Shown here piece after piece: positions 19,350 to 28,749 of a DNA stretch of 64,000 nt. Under the pieces are notes generated by a model that saw only the letters and a program-made list of their open reading frames with translations, had not been told where the DNA came from and ran no database searches. Where the stretch lies: positions 124,001 to 188,000 of the forward strand of contig NZ_JBBUKT010000003.1 in assembly GCF_038066715.1 (NCBI RefSeq), read 5' to 3'. The translations under genes were made by a program, and so were the position numbers. Position 1 is the stretch's first letter; the number at the start of each line of letters is the position of its first letter. Source of the stretch: Luteolibacter sp. Y139. Lineage in GTDB: Bacteria > Verrucomicrobiota > Verrucomicrobiia > Verrucomicrobiales > Akkermansiaceae.

Positions 19350-20669
19350 TCAATCAAAGTGCAGGTTCTTCTTCTTCGGCTGATAGGCCACCTTGTCCTT
19401 GGTCAGGCCGGCCTTGAGAATCTCCTCCGCGCGGCGGATCTGGGTGTCCACGCCCTTGAGCAAATCCTTCGGATCGTACGGCGTGACTTCGTTCGGCGGC
19501 ACACCGATGCCTTCGATGCCCTTGCCACCATTGAAGCGGCCCTTGTTGCTGGCGACCGCGTAGTAAACCTTGAACATGCCGCTCGGCACCTCAAGCCGGT
19601 CCTTCGAGGCCGACATCCCCGCCGTAGGCGTGTCGCCGATCATCCACGCGCGGCCGTCCTCCTTGAACTGTCCCGCGATCGTTTCCCCCGCCGAACGCAC
19701 TCCCGCATCGACGATGACGACCATCGGACCTGCGTAGGGCGAAGGCCCCGCGCTCTTGTATTGGCGCCAGGCATAGCCCTTCGGCAGGAAGCGTCCGAAG
19801 ACCGCATCATGGTCGCAACCACCACCGCCGTTCGCACGGCAATCGAGGATCAGTCCGGGCACATCGCCGAGATCCTGTAGCATCTGATCGAGCTGCTCGG
19901 GAAGTTCACCGGGCACATCGCGCAGGTGAATGTAGCCCATGCCACCTGTGGTCTTGCCATAGCTTTGCCGGCCCACGGTTTTGAGATCCTTCGGCGGAAA
20001 GACCGGGCCGATGGGCACGAAGTTCGGACCACCTTGCCTCACCAGCTTCACCTCACTCTTCTTCGCTCCTTCCGCGAGCTTGAAGGTGATCGGCGTGCCC
20101 TCCCAATCCGCCAGGCCAGCGTGGCAGGCAGAATACATGGCCATTTGTGCGGTGGAAAATCCGCTCTCGTCGCTGAGCTTCGCCTTCGCCGCTTCCAAGA
20201 ACTTAAGCGCTGGCTTGCCATCGATCTCCAGCACCTCCATGCCCGCCTTCGCGCCCTGATCCGCTGCGGGACCGAAGGCGGTCCGAACATACGCCTTGTC
20301 CCCCACCATCACGAGATGGACCCGCGGCCCGGTGAAGCGGCGGCCTTGCGACTCGTCGGGATACTTCACCTTCAGGTCGACCAGCCCGGCATGGCCATCC
20401 TTCAGGCGCGCGACGAGCCGGTTGCAGAGCTTCACGTGCTCTTCATCACTGTGAACGTCCTTCACGGCCTTCGTGAATTCCTCGCTCACCGACTTCCAGT
20501 CGACGCCCTTCGTTTCAAAGAAATGGCCCGCCTTCTTCGGCAGCTCCTGCAGCATGAACTCCACGTCTTTCGCATAGACGTCCGACTTCTCATCCGCCGC
20601 AGCAGAAAGCCCGGATGTGGCAAGCACGGCTATCCCCGCGCCCATGAGTCGACGGAATCCAAGAATCAT
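19350..20669 (-). CDS. secreted S41-family peptidase with PDZ-like region
   Basis: 439 aa from the ATG ending at 20669, which opens a signal peptide ending SAAAD. A PDZ-like segment (YVRTAFGPAADQGAKAGMEVLEIDGKPAL) precedes the S41 core: MGYIHLRDV, LILDCRANGGGGCDHD and the nucleophile context VRSAGETIAG. The region where CtpA-type enzymes have a catalytic Lys (GxTxGKG) reads GDTPTAGM, so this is a non-CtpA S41 variant. It probably cleaves exported proteins or peptides in the periplasm. Located between L,D-transpeptidase and M20 hydrolase genes on the same strand. Confidence 0.85.
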   Translation of the reverse strand: MILGFRRLMGAGIAVLATSGLSAAADEKSDVYAKDVEFMLQELPKKAGHFFETKGVDWKSVSEEFTKAVKDVHSDEEHVKLCNRLVARLKDGHAGLVDLKVKYPDESQGRRFTGPRVHLVMVGDKAYVRTAFGPAADQGAKAGMEVLEIDGKPALKFLEAAKAKLSDESGFSTAQMAMYSACHAGLADWEGTPITFKLAEGAKKSEVKLVRQGGPNFVPIGPVFPPKDLKTVGRQSYGKTTGGMGYIHLRDVPGELPEQLDQMLQDLGDVPGLILDCRANGGGGCDHDAVFGRFLPKGYAWRQYKSAGPSPYAGPMVVIVDAGVRSAGETIAGQFKEDGRAWMIGDTPTAGMSASKDRLEVPSGMFKVYYAVASNKGRFNGGKGIEGIGVPPNEVTPYDPKDLLKGVDTQIRRAEEILKAGLTKDKVAYQPKKKNLHFD

Positions 20670-20710
20670 TTCCACACGCTGACCGGAGGCGCGTGGGTTG
20701 GCGAGCACGT

Positions 20711-21241
20711 TCAGCGCTGTACGATCACCGGCGTGCCGACCCGAACCGCGTCGTAGAAACGCTTCGCTTGGCGCTTCGGCAGGCGGATACAGCCGCTCGA
20801 TGCTGGATAGCCGGGCAAGCGTCCGGCATGCAACCCGTAGGCACCGCTGAAGCGCAGGAAGTAAGGCATCGGCACTCCCTCGAACTTCGAGCCCGGTGGC
20901 CGGCCGCCTTTACGGACATCGATGTTTTCCTTCACCACCTTCCCATCGCGCACGTAGTTGCCATAGAACGACGAGCGATGGTCGGCATCCTTCTCGATCA
21001 CCGAGAAGCTGCCCACCGGCGAACGCTTGCCCTCGCGCCCCGATGAAATCGGCGACACGGCGACCAGCTTGCCTTGATGATAGAGACGGACCTTCTGTTC
21101 ACCGAGGTTCACCACGATGCGGCGTTGGCTGGTGCTTCCGTTGTCGGCGAGAGCGCCGAGTTCAGGAATGGACGTGCATTGGGTAAGGATGAGTGGGACG
21201 GCAAAAACCATCCAGCGGGCGAGACGAAATAGGGTGTTCAT
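20711..21241 (-). CDS. L,D-transpeptidase (YkuD domain) lipoprotein
   Basis: 176 aa from the ATG ending at 21241. The N-terminus looks like a lipoprotein signal (FAVPLILTQC). The YkuD catalytic motif is complete: HAGRLPGYPASSGCIRLP, with the nucleophile Cys, His and Arg. Earlier strands IVVNLGEQKVRLYHQGKLV and SPISSGREGKRSPVGSF are typical. Such enzymes make 3-3 crosslinks in peptidoglycan or attach proteins to it. First gene of a minus-strand run that continues with the S41 protease. Confidence 0.92.
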   Translation of the reverse strand: MNTLFRLARWMVFAVPLILTQCTSIPELGALADNGSTSQRRIVVNLGEQKVRLYHQGKLVAVSPISSGREGKRSPVGSFSVIEKDADHRSSFYGNYVRDGKVVKENIDVRKGGRPPGSKFEGVPMPYFLRFSGAYGLHAGRLPGYPASSGCIRLPKRQAKRFYDAVRVGTPVIVQR

Positions 21242-21483
21242 GGCTGGCGACGCGCACGTCGTGGCAAGCGGACGGCACTCCGTCAATCGCAGGCCGGATT
21301 TCGTGCAAGCTGCATCCAACCGTTGGGCAATTGGCGCATTTCAAATGACCCCGAACGGTTCACAACCCGGGCAACAACGATGACCAAACCCGCTGATCAT
21401 CAGCGATCGGAAGCAGACTCGCCCTCCATCGAAAATCAGAGGCACCGGCTTTGCTCTTCTAAGGATGACAACCCCATAAAACG

Positions 21484-21738
21484 ATGAAATCGATCGCAAC
21501 TCTCATTACCGCCGGTGCCTTGGCAGTTGCCAGCACCTCGTGCATGACCACTTACGACGCCGCGGGCCGCCCCGTTCAATCGGTTGACCCGGGTGCCGCC
21601 GCCGCAGGCGCAGTCGCCGCAGGCGCCCTTGGCTACGCCATCGGCCAGCACAATGATAATGACCACTACTACTATGGTCGTGGTTATGGTTACCGAGGCG
21701 GCTACTACCGCCACCGCGGCGGATATTATCATCACTAA
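21484..21738 (+). CDS. small Gly/Tyr/His-rich lipoprotein with glycine-zipper segment
   Basis: 84 aa. Lipoprotein signal with lipobox ASTSC (Cys at about residue 20). Residues about 37-55 form an Ala/Gly-rich zipper (GAAAAGAVAAGALGYAIG), a membrane-inserting pattern; the tail is dense in Tyr, Gly, His and Arg. Short outer-membrane glycine-zipper lipoproteins of this type are common and functionally unassigned. A strong terminator follows. Confidence 0.8.
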   Translation: MKSIATLITAGALAVASTSCMTTYDAAGRPVQSVDPGAAAAGAVAAGALGYAIGQHNDNDHYYYGRGYGYRGGYYRHRGGYYHH

Positions 21739-21791
21739 GGACGGCGTTGGCGTCACCCCATGCTAAGGATGCCGCCAGACACTTCATGAAG

Positions 21792-21838
21792 CGGGAGCCG
21801 CGGTGCTTTTCTAACACCGCGGCCATCCCGTTTTTTTT
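21792..21838 (+). terminator. strong intrinsic terminator after the glycine-zipper lipoprotein gene
   Basis: An outer stem (21792-21796 with 21826-21830) stacks on a perfect 9-bp inner stem (21797-21805 with 21815-21823) and is followed by eight T. The loop contains a copy of the TTCTAACA octamer (21809-21816). Confidence 0.92.
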
Positions 21839-21889
21839 GGCCCCGAAAAGTTCTTCCCCTCTTTCGTGCGGACACGTGAAAGTTCGCTC

Positions 21890-22695
21890 ATGTTCATCTT
21901 CTGGGGCACTCGAAAGACCGAAAGAAAAGAAGGCTACGTCGCCGAGTTCTGCCCCATCTGCCGGGAGATCACGCCCTTTGAACTGCTCCGCATCGGGGTA
22001 TCCGATCACCTGTACGGGGTTTCGCTCGGAAAGGGCAAGACCCTCGGCCACGCAGCCATCTGCCAAGCATGCCAAACCCAAATCGGCGCGGACGCGATGG
22101 AATACCGGGCCTTCGCGCGGCGGGCGGACCAACACATCCATGTCTTGATCAACGAGACGTTTCCCAACATCCGGGAGGCGCGCGCGCCGCGACTGGCTCT
22201 CGAGGATCAGCTGAAATCGGGGACGATGGATGAGGCCGACCGGCACGCCATGATGCTGGAGTCTTTCCAGATCCTCTCTGCCTCCACCGAGGCGACTTTC
22301 GCCGGTCAAATCCAGGTTCAGGGCCGGGGTGCATGGGGTTGCCTTGGCACGTTTGCGTTGGCCTTCGTGGCAGGCATTGTCGGAGCCGCGATCTGGGTTT
22401 ACCGGAGCAACGCGAGTATACCACCAACGTCATCACTGGCATCCTGGTGCTGGGCGGACTCTACTCCTTCGTCCAACTGCTGCTGGAGCCACGACGCATC
22501 TTCAACCGGAAGATCCTGCCCCGCTTGGCGAAGGCCTTGAGACCGTTCCATCCCACCAAGGAGGAACTCGCCAGCTATCTCGAACGGTTCAAGCGCGCCA
22601 GCTTCAAGATTGGCAAGAAGGTGAAGCCCGAGGTCCTGTGGGACGCCATCCAGAATGTCGACCGGGAGTCGAGCGGGGCGTTTCAGGCGCCTTGA
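21890..22695 (+). pseudogene. zinc-ribbon membrane protein broken by a frameshift
   Basis: The first part (21890 to about 22410) encodes MFIFWGTRKTERK, a zinc-ribbon with FCPICREIT and AICQACQTQ, a helical middle, and a TM segment. That frame then turns into low-quality sequence and stops at 22540. A second TM segment (TGILVLGGLYSFVQLLL) and a basic C-terminal tail continue in the frame one base back and end at 22695. Joined across about 22400-22420 they give one coherent protein of about 268 aa with two TM helices. One base appears to be missing: either a real mutation, programmed slippage or a sequence error. No homopolymer sits at the junction, which makes slippage less likely. Related to short uncharacterised Zn-ribbon proteins with the MFxFWG start. 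Confidence 0.75.
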
Positions 22696-22763
22696 GGCCG
22701 GCTCTCTACCCGTGCTGGCTATTGCTGCCCAGTTTGTTAAAACAGGGCGAATCAACCCAAAGC

Positions 22764-25700
22764 ATGCAGGCCAAGCACCTCCTCCTCGTCGCTTCCGCCA
22801 CCCTTTGCTGCGCGCCTTTACGGGCCGCGGATCCGGTGAATCCCATCCTCTTCGTCACCCAGGTGCCGATGCCGGAGGAGGTGAACACCCGATCGGTGAA
22901 CATGAGCTACATGTCCTGCGTGTCGCCCTTCGGCAATCACCTCGGCGGCACCGCCTTCGCAGGGCGCGGCGGCTCGCTGTGGGTGCGCTTCGGACCGAAT
23001 GCCACCCCTGCGCTCAATCACCAGCTCGTCGACCTGCTGGCCGTCGCGGATTGGTCGGCGATTCCCGGCGGGAAGCCGTCGGCGAATACGATCGCGGTGC
23101 GCAATCCCCACGTCCATTGGAATGCCGGCCGCGCCGTCTTCAGCATGGTCACCGGCGCTCCCGCGAGCAGCGCGGACACCACCGAGTTCTTCTGGCAGCT
23201 CTACGAGATCACCCTGCCGACCCAGGCGCAGCTCAGTGCCAGCGTGAAGCCGGTGATCACCAAGGTGGCGAACCAGCCACCCTACAACAACATCATGCCG
23301 TGCTACACGCCGGATGATCAGATCGTCTTCTCCAGCGACCGCCCCTACAATGGCCAGTCCCACCTCCGCCAGCGCGAGGAATACCTCGGCCTGCCAACCG
23401 TGAGCGGCCTGTGGAAACTCAATCCCACCACCGCGGCCCTACAGCTTCTCCATCACTCGCCGAGCGGCGCCTTTTCCGCTAGCGTCGACAGCTTCGGCCG
23501 GCTGGTCTTCATCAACTGGGACCACCTCTCGCGCGACATCGAGGGGATGACTGACGAGCGCGACAGCGACGCCTCCTATGGAGAACCCGCACCGACTTCC
23601 TTCGGCGGATGGTTCCGCACCAACAACGGCTCCGGTAACTTCGACGACGAAAGCCCCGCCGCGAATTTCTCCCCGGGCGTGGCCTATGGCACCGGCCCGC
23701 ACCTCGACTTCTTCCCCGAGCCGCGCAATGCCGACAAGAAGACGCTCAAGGACGAGTTCCCCTGGGGAGTCTCCGTCAATGGCACCCAGACCAACGTCAT
23801 CGCCGGCATCACCACCAACATCTTCATGCCGTGGATGCTCAATCTCGACGGCACCGGTGGCGAGCTGCTCAACCACGTGGGACGCCAGGAAGTGATCGGT
23901 GGCGTCACGCGGAAGAGCTTCCTCACCGACAGCAACCTCGTCGACCTGAACTCCGCCATCGCACCCGGCTATGGCGGCATCGCGGTGCACAACGGCTTCG
24001 CGAATTTCTTCTCGATCCACGAGGACCCGCTGAATCCCGGCACCTACTACGGCACGGATTCCGTCGACCTCGGCACCCACACCGCGGGCCGCATCACCAA
24101 GCTGACCAATGCCGGCAACAACGTGAACCCGGACACGATGCAGGTCAGCTTCCTCACGCCGGTGGCGAACCTGCCGATCGTGCAGGTCGGCATGAATGTC
24201 ACCTCGCCGGCGACGCCTTTCACCCCGCTGTCCTCGCCGCTCACCGTCTATCGCACGCCGGTCCCGCTGAAAGATGGCAGCCTCATCGCCTCGGCCGCTT
24301 CGTCCGATCGCGCCGACTACAATCACGGCACGGTGGTCACGCCGCAGTCGTGGTTCACGGCCTTCCGGCTGACCTCGATGAAGCCGCAGAGCGTGGGTTC
24401 CTCCACTTACATCCCGGACGTCGCGCTCACGCCCGGCATTACCATCACCAGCAGCTACTTCATCCCGGGTCAGGCGCAGGCGGTCCAATTCAACAATGTC
24501 ACGGCATGGGAACTCGATCCGGTGGAAGTCGTCACCAAGTCCTTGCCCTCAAGCGTCACCACCTCGCCGGTCGATCCAATCGAGGCCGCCGCCTTCACCA
24601 CTGCGCAGGTTCATTTGCCATCGTTCCAGAAATGGCTGACCGATCACAACTACGCGCTCTCCGTCAGCCGCAATGTCCTGCTGCGCGACCAGCATGATCG
24701 CCAGCAGCCCTTCAACCTCCGCAATGCGTGGTCCGGCATTCAGGTCACCGCCACCGCCGGCACCGTTTACAATGTCGCGTGGTCGCAATTCCTCCAGGCC
24801 GACCTGCGCCGCGGCTATCTGTTAGGCGGCGCCAATCCCGTCCCCGGCCGTCGCGTGGTGGCCACCGCCATGCACGATGGCTTCTCGGAAAACCCGCCCG
24901 CCCCCGGTGCGCCTCCCGGCTCGGTGAAGCTCGGCAATGACAGCTCCGTCGCCGCCATCGTCCCCGCTGGCAAGGCGCTCACCTGGCAGCTTCTCGACAA
25001 CGACGTCCACCTGACCGCCCAGGTCCGAGAGCGCTTCTGGGTCACCTTCCAGCCCGGCGAGATCCGCACCTGCGCGAATTGCCACGGCATCAATACCGCC
25101 AACCAGGTCGGCGGCGGCAAGCCGGTGAATACCCCGCAGGCGCTGCTCGACCTGCTCGCCCACTGGAAGACCAATCACCCGCCTGGCACGCTGCAGTCGC
25201 CCGATGCGCTGGTGAGCTACGTGAAATCCGCGACGACCGCCGATGTCGTGGTCCAACGCAATGGCGGCTCGATGGGTCCCGCGAGCGTCCAGTTCGCCAC
25301 GCAAAACGGCAGCGCGGTGGCAGGCACCGACTTCACCGCCAGATCCGGCACGCTTTCATGGAACGATGGCGATAGTGCGCCGAAGACCGTCTCAGTCACG
25401 CTGCTCCACCCGGTTGCCACCGGCCCTACCAAGTCCTTCTCGCTCCAACTTTCCGCCCCGACCTATGCCACGCTGGGAACTCCGGCGGTCGGTATCGACA
25501 TCACCGAGTCACCGCTCGATGCATGGCTCTTCACTTGGTTCGGTGCGAACGCGAATCACTCCGGCGGTGGCCTGCCGACCGACGATCCCGACGGCGATGG
25601 CCAGACCAACGAGGAAGAATTCATCTCCGGCACCACTCCGAACGATCCCGCGTCGGTCCTCGCCCTGCATCTCGCCATCGGCGGCGATGGTCTTGCCCAT

Positions 25701-25886
25701 CTCACCTTCCAGGCAATCGCCGGCAAGACCTACACCATCCAGTTCAAGGACAGCTTGGAGGACGCCACTTGGCAGCATCAGGCGGACTTCCCGACCGAGG
25801 TCTCGTCGCACCAGGAAGAGATCACCGTGCCGGTTGGCCCGGCCACGCACGGCTTCTTCCGCCTGACCACGCCGCTGGTTCCATGA
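22764..25886 (+). CDS. secreted hydrazine-synthase-alpha-like protein with heme site and Calx-beta domain
   Basis: 1040 aa from the ATG at 22764, which begins a signal peptide ending LRAAD; the frame is open further upstream through the broken gene but that part is a shadow. The N-terminal half is propeller-like with PD40-type motifs (PDDQIVFSSDRP), as in proteins annotated HzsA-related. A single c-heme site CANCHGIN lies near residue 775, followed by a short helical cytochrome-like stretch. A Calx-beta domain (ASVQFATQNGSAVAGTDFTA) comes next, then DPDGDGQTNEEEF, a calcium-binding-like repeat, and a terminal beta domain. HzsA-related proteins are widespread in organisms without anammox, so hydrazine synthesis should not be assumed. 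Likely surface or periplasmic redox protein. Confidence 0.8.
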   Translation: MQAKHLLLVASATLCCAPLRAADPVNPILFVTQVPMPEEVNTRSVNMSYMSCVSPFGNHLGGTAFAGRGGSLWVRFGPNATPALNHQLVDLLAVADWSAIPGGKPSANTIAVRNPHVHWNAGRAVFSMVTGAPASSADTTEFFWQLYEITLPTQAQLSASVKPVITKVANQPPYNNIMPCYTPDDQIVFSSDRPYNGQSHLRQREEYLGLPTVSGLWKLNPTTAALQLLHHSPSGAFSASVDSFGRLVFINWDHLSRDIEGMTDERDSDASYGEPAPTSFGGWFRTNNGSGNFDDESPAANFSPGVAYGTGPHLDFFPEPRNADKKTLKDEFPWGVSVNGTQTNVIAGITTNIFMPWMLNLDGTGGELLNHVGRQEVIGGVTRKSFLTDSNLVDLNSAIAPGYGGIAVHNGFANFFSIHEDPLNPGTYYGTDSVDLGTHTAGRITKLTNAGNNVNPDTMQVSFLTPVANLPIVQVGMNVTSPATPFTPLSSPLTVYRTPVPLKDGSLIASAASSDRADYNHGTVVTPQSWFTAFRLTSMKPQSVGSSTYIPDVALTPGITITSSYFIPGQAQAVQFNNVTAWELDPVEVVTKSLPSSVTTSPVDPIEAAAFTTAQVHLPSFQKWLTDHNYALSVSRNVLLRDQHDRQQPFNLRNAWSGIQVTATAGTVYNVAWSQFLQADLRRGYLLGGANPVPGRRVVATAMHDGFSENPPAPGAPPGSVKLGNDSSVAAIVPAGKALTWQLLDNDVHLTAQVRERFWVTFQPGEIRTCANCHGINTANQVGGGKPVNTPQALLDLLAHWKTNHPPGTLQSPDALVSYVKSATTADVVVQRNGGSMGPASVQFATQNGSAVAGTDFTARSGTLSWNDGDSAPKTVSVTLLHPVATGPTKSFSLQLSAPTYATLGTPAVGIDITESPLDAWLFTWFGANANHSGGGLPTDDPDGDGQTNEEEFISGTTPNDPASVLALHLAIGGDGLAHLTFQAIAGKTYTIQFKDSLEDATWQHQADFPTEVSSHQEEITVPVGPATHGFFRLTTPLVP

Positions 25887-25892
25887 GCAGGA

Positions 25893-27203
25893 TTACTCCA
25901 GTCCCGTCTTCACCGCCTCAAGCTTCTCGAAGTCGATCTTCGGCTCACTCTTGCCGCTCGCTGGCCGGGTGAAGCGGCTGCCGATCTTCACGGTGTCGGC
26001 AAAGAAGCCACCATTGTGCATGAAGAACTCCTTGCCGGTCACACCACCGGCATAGTCGAGACGATAGCCGCGGCGGCCGATGTCATCGGCGCTGAAACCT
26101 GCTTCGGTGATGGGATGCCATTTCCCATCGATGTCGCGCGCCCATTGATTGCCGTAGTGGCCCTCGCGGGTCTGCCAGCCATTGCGGTCCGCGAAGTTCT
26201 CAAGGAAGGAGTGAGCGCCGGTGAGATGCTTGTCGGTCTTCGGCCGCTTGAAGCTGGCGATGAGCTGCCACTTGTTCGTGTCCGACGCAGAGAACCAAGC
26301 GGTGTAAACCGTGTTGCCCTTGCCGTCCGGCTTGGCGCGGTTGAGGAAGCGATAGGTGTTCCCCGCCTTCCATGGGAAGAGCAGGAAACTCTGCCCGCCG
26401 GAGCCTTCACCGCCGAACTCACCGCCGTGCACGCCTTCGCCCTTCGCGAGCAGGCCGATCTTCTGGTCCTCCGGAATCTCGCCCGGATGGTCCGTCGAGA
26501 ATGGACTCCACACCGAGAACAGGACGCGGCGCTCGGTGGGGCCGTTCACCTGCATGCCGAAGTAACCTTCGCCGAAGCCATTCGCCATGAAGTAGGAGCC
26601 GACCGGATCCTTGCCCTCCGGCACGGTGACCTCGTTGTAGAACCACTCGATGGCCGTCTTTTCCGGCAGCTTGTAGTTCAGGTGCACCGATGGCCCTCGG
26701 CGACCCCAGTAGAAGCGGTTGCCCTCGTTGTCCTTCACGAAAGCCACGGTGAGATCGCGGGTCTCGGAGGAAACCACAAGCTGGTCGGCTTCGGCGAAGA
26801 CCGGGCCGTCCTTCTTCACGCCCTGCAAGTCCACGCGGACATAGCCCGCGTCCTTCACCTTGATCGTGCCCAGCGCGAACTCGCCGCTGCCCTTGAGGTC
26901 AACGTTGAAGCTCTTGCTCTCCACCGTGGCGCGGACCTTCGACTCGCCCTGCGGCACGGTGGCCTTCAGTGCCAGATTCAGCTCGGCGGGCTTATCGACG
27001 CGAAAGTAGATCGACCTCACCATCTCCGGCCGGTCCCAACTCGGACCGCCTCGACCGCCCTGTCCACTGTCCCCGGCGGTCACATAGGAATTCCCGCCGA
27101 GCGGGACGGTCCAACTCGCTGCCGCCTTCTCCGCCGCGTGAACGGGCAAGGCGGCGAGACCGGCGATGAGGAGCCAAGGGCGGATCGGAGCAAGCGAATG
27201 CAT
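25893..27203 (-). CDS. secreted DUF3472 (with DUF5077-like N-terminal) protein
   Basis: 436 aa; an ATG ending at 27203 is preferred over a TTG two codons upstream. Signal peptide ends PVHAAE. The N-terminal about 120 residues form a beta sandwich (VTAGDSGQGG, YFRVDKPAELNLALKA), matching the DUF5077 module that usually precedes DUF3472. The DUF3472 part has FYNEVTVPEGKDPVGSYFMANGF, YFGMQVNGPTERRVLFSVWSP and the Trp-rich end WQTREGHYGNQWARD. Likely carbohydrate-binding and extracellular, by analogy. Third gene of a run with a sorbosone-dehydrogenase-like protein and a cytochrome c. Confidence 0.85.
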   Translation of the reverse strand: MHSLAPIRPWLLIAGLAALPVHAAEKAAASWTVPLGGNSYVTAGDSGQGGRGGPSWDRPEMVRSIYFRVDKPAELNLALKATVPQGESKVRATVESKSFNVDLKGSGEFALGTIKVKDAGYVRVDLQGVKKDGPVFAEADQLVVSSETRDLTVAFVKDNEGNRFYWGRRGPSVHLNYKLPEKTAIEWFYNEVTVPEGKDPVGSYFMANGFGEGYFGMQVNGPTERRVLFSVWSPFSTDHPGEIPEDQKIGLLAKGEGVHGGEFGGEGSGGQSFLLFPWKAGNTYRFLNRAKPDGKGNTVYTAWFSASDTNKWQLIASFKRPKTDKHLTGAHSFLENFADRNGWQTREGHYGNQWARDIDGKWHPITEAGFSADDIGRRGYRLDYAGGVTGKEFFMHNGGFFADTVKIGSRFTRPASGKSEPKIDFEKLEAVKTGLE

Positions 27204-27261
27204 GCCCAAAAAGACGCCGAATCAGTCACTTTATTTCAAGAAATATTACAAAACAGGCATT

Positions 27262-28749
27262 TTACGGCAATTCACTCGCCTGATAATCGACGGATTTACC
27301 TTCCAAGCCCTTGCCGTCTTCTGACCTCAGCCCGCCCAGATCGAAGCGATGGATGTCTCCGAGCTTCGGCGTCACCGAGAGCAGCCACTCGTGACCGTCG
27401 CCGACTTTCTCGCGCTTGGTGATCTCCACCGCGGCCTCATCGACCTTCGGCGAGCCGTATTCCTCGTGATAGAGATAGTTGAAGCGATTGATGCGGATCG
27501 AGTTCACCGAGGGCAGCGGCTTGTTGAAGGAAATCCGGAAGGCATGGCCCTCCGGGGTCTTCTCCAGCTTCACGCCCGTAACGATGAAGGAATCGCCGAT
27601 CTCCACGGGAGTGACTTTCACGAGACCTTCTGCACCGGCCCACGAGAGGTGGGTCTTGCCCACCCACAGCGTGCCGTCTTTGCCAAAGGCGAGGCGGTGA
27701 TTGCCATTGCCGAGGTCGGTGCCGTCGAACATCGGGATGAGCGCCCCTTGGCGGAAGCCGTTCACATCGTCGGCGAGGAAGCGGACCATGCGCTTCTGGT
27801 TCATCTCACCGATCAGCGTATGCCGGGCATACGGCCCCCAAGTCGCCGGAATTACCACCGGCTGGGTCGGCGAGTTCGCGAGTTCGCCTTGAGCGAAGCG
27901 CCCGCTCTCTTTGGTGCGCATCGCATCCAGCTTCTCCACTGGCAGCTTGCGCGGGTCGCCCTGATTCCAGCCTTCCTGCCACACCAGCGACGCCGGATGG
28001 CCATGGAAGCCGCCGGGCTTCAGCGCGTGTAGCGGCGAGGTGCCGCGCCAGTCGCCCTGGTTGTCAGTGACCAGCACATGGCCGTCCGCATCCACGCCGA
28101 TGCCGTCCGGCGAACGGAAGCCGCAGGCGAAGGGCGTCATCGTCTTGCCGTCGGGGGAAAGCTTCAGCACCCAGCCGCGCCACGGCACGCGCGAGTACAT
28201 GCGGCCCGCCTGTTCGGCACGCTTGCCCCACTCGTTGTCGGCGATCATCTGCTTGAAATCGAGAACACCGGGCTCCGACCACTTGCCGCGGATCTCCTCG
28301 CGCACGCCTGCTCCATTCGAAGCGAGATTAAGCGAGATGTAGAGCGAGCCATCCGGGCCCTTGGCCGGGCCGAAGGCGAACTCATGGTAGTTCCCCGTCA
28401 TGCCGAAGCCGTCGAAGAGGGTCTCATATTCGTCCGCCTTGCCATCGCCATCGGTGTCCTTGAGCCGGGTCAATTCCGCCCGCTGCATGACCAGCCACGA
28501 CGAAGGCGACTCAGCGAGCACTCCGAGCGGCTCCTGCAAGCCTTCCGCAAATTTGCTCCACGTCTTGGCCGCAGGATCGAAGACCATGGCCTCACCGCGG
28601 TGAAACACGACCGCGACCTTGCCATCCGGCAGCACATCCACGCCGCCGATCTGCGGGTCCACGCCCGGAGGATTCGGCATGCGTTCGACCGTGAAGGACG
28701 CGGCGGCAACGGTGCCGAGCAGCGCGAAGTACGAGAGATGCCGTATCAT
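27262..28749 (-). CDS. secreted sorbosone-dehydrogenase/PQQ-propeller-like protein
   Basis: 495 aa with a short signal peptide (MIRHLSYFALLGTVAAAS). The protein reads as a six-bladed propeller: GVDVLPDGKVAVVFHRGE, LTRLKDTDGDGKADEYETLFDGFG, FACGFRSPDGIGVDADGHVLVTDNQGDW and LAFGKDGTLWVG are typical of L-sorbosone/glucose dehydrogenase-like proteins of Verrucomicrobiota. Its start codon overlaps the stop of the upstream cytochrome c gene by 4 bases (ATGA), so translation is probably coupled and the cytochrome may be its electron acceptor. The substrate and cofactor are not visible. Confidence 0.85.
   Translation of the reverse strand: MIRHLSYFALLGTVAAASFTVERMPNPPGVDPQIGGVDVLPDGKVAVVFHRGEAMVFDPAAKTWSKFAEGLQEPLGVLAESPSSWLVMQRAELTRLKDTDGDGKADEYETLFDGFGMTGNYHEFAFGPAKGPDGSLYISLNLASNGAGVREEIRGKWSEPGVLDFKQMIADNEWGKRAEQAGRMYSRVPWRGWVLKLSPDGKTMTPFACGFRSPDGIGVDADGHVLVTDNQGDWRGTSPLHALKPGGFHGHPASLVWQEGWNQGDPRKLPVEKLDAMRTKESGRFAQGELANSPTQPVVIPATWGPYARHTLIGEMNQKRMVRFLADDVNGFRQGALIPMFDGTDLGNGNHRLAFGKDGTLWVGKTHLSWAGAEGLVKVTPVEIGDSFIVTGVKLEKTPEGHAFRISFNKPLPSVNSIRINRFNYLYHEEYGSPKVDEAAVEITKREKVGDGHEWLLSVTPKLGDIHRFDLGGLRSEDGKGLEGKSVDYQASELP

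Noticed and set aside
22329-22763. Extension of the HzsA-like frame upstream
   Set aside because: It overlaps the broken zinc-ribbon gene, and a signal peptide starts exactly at 22764.
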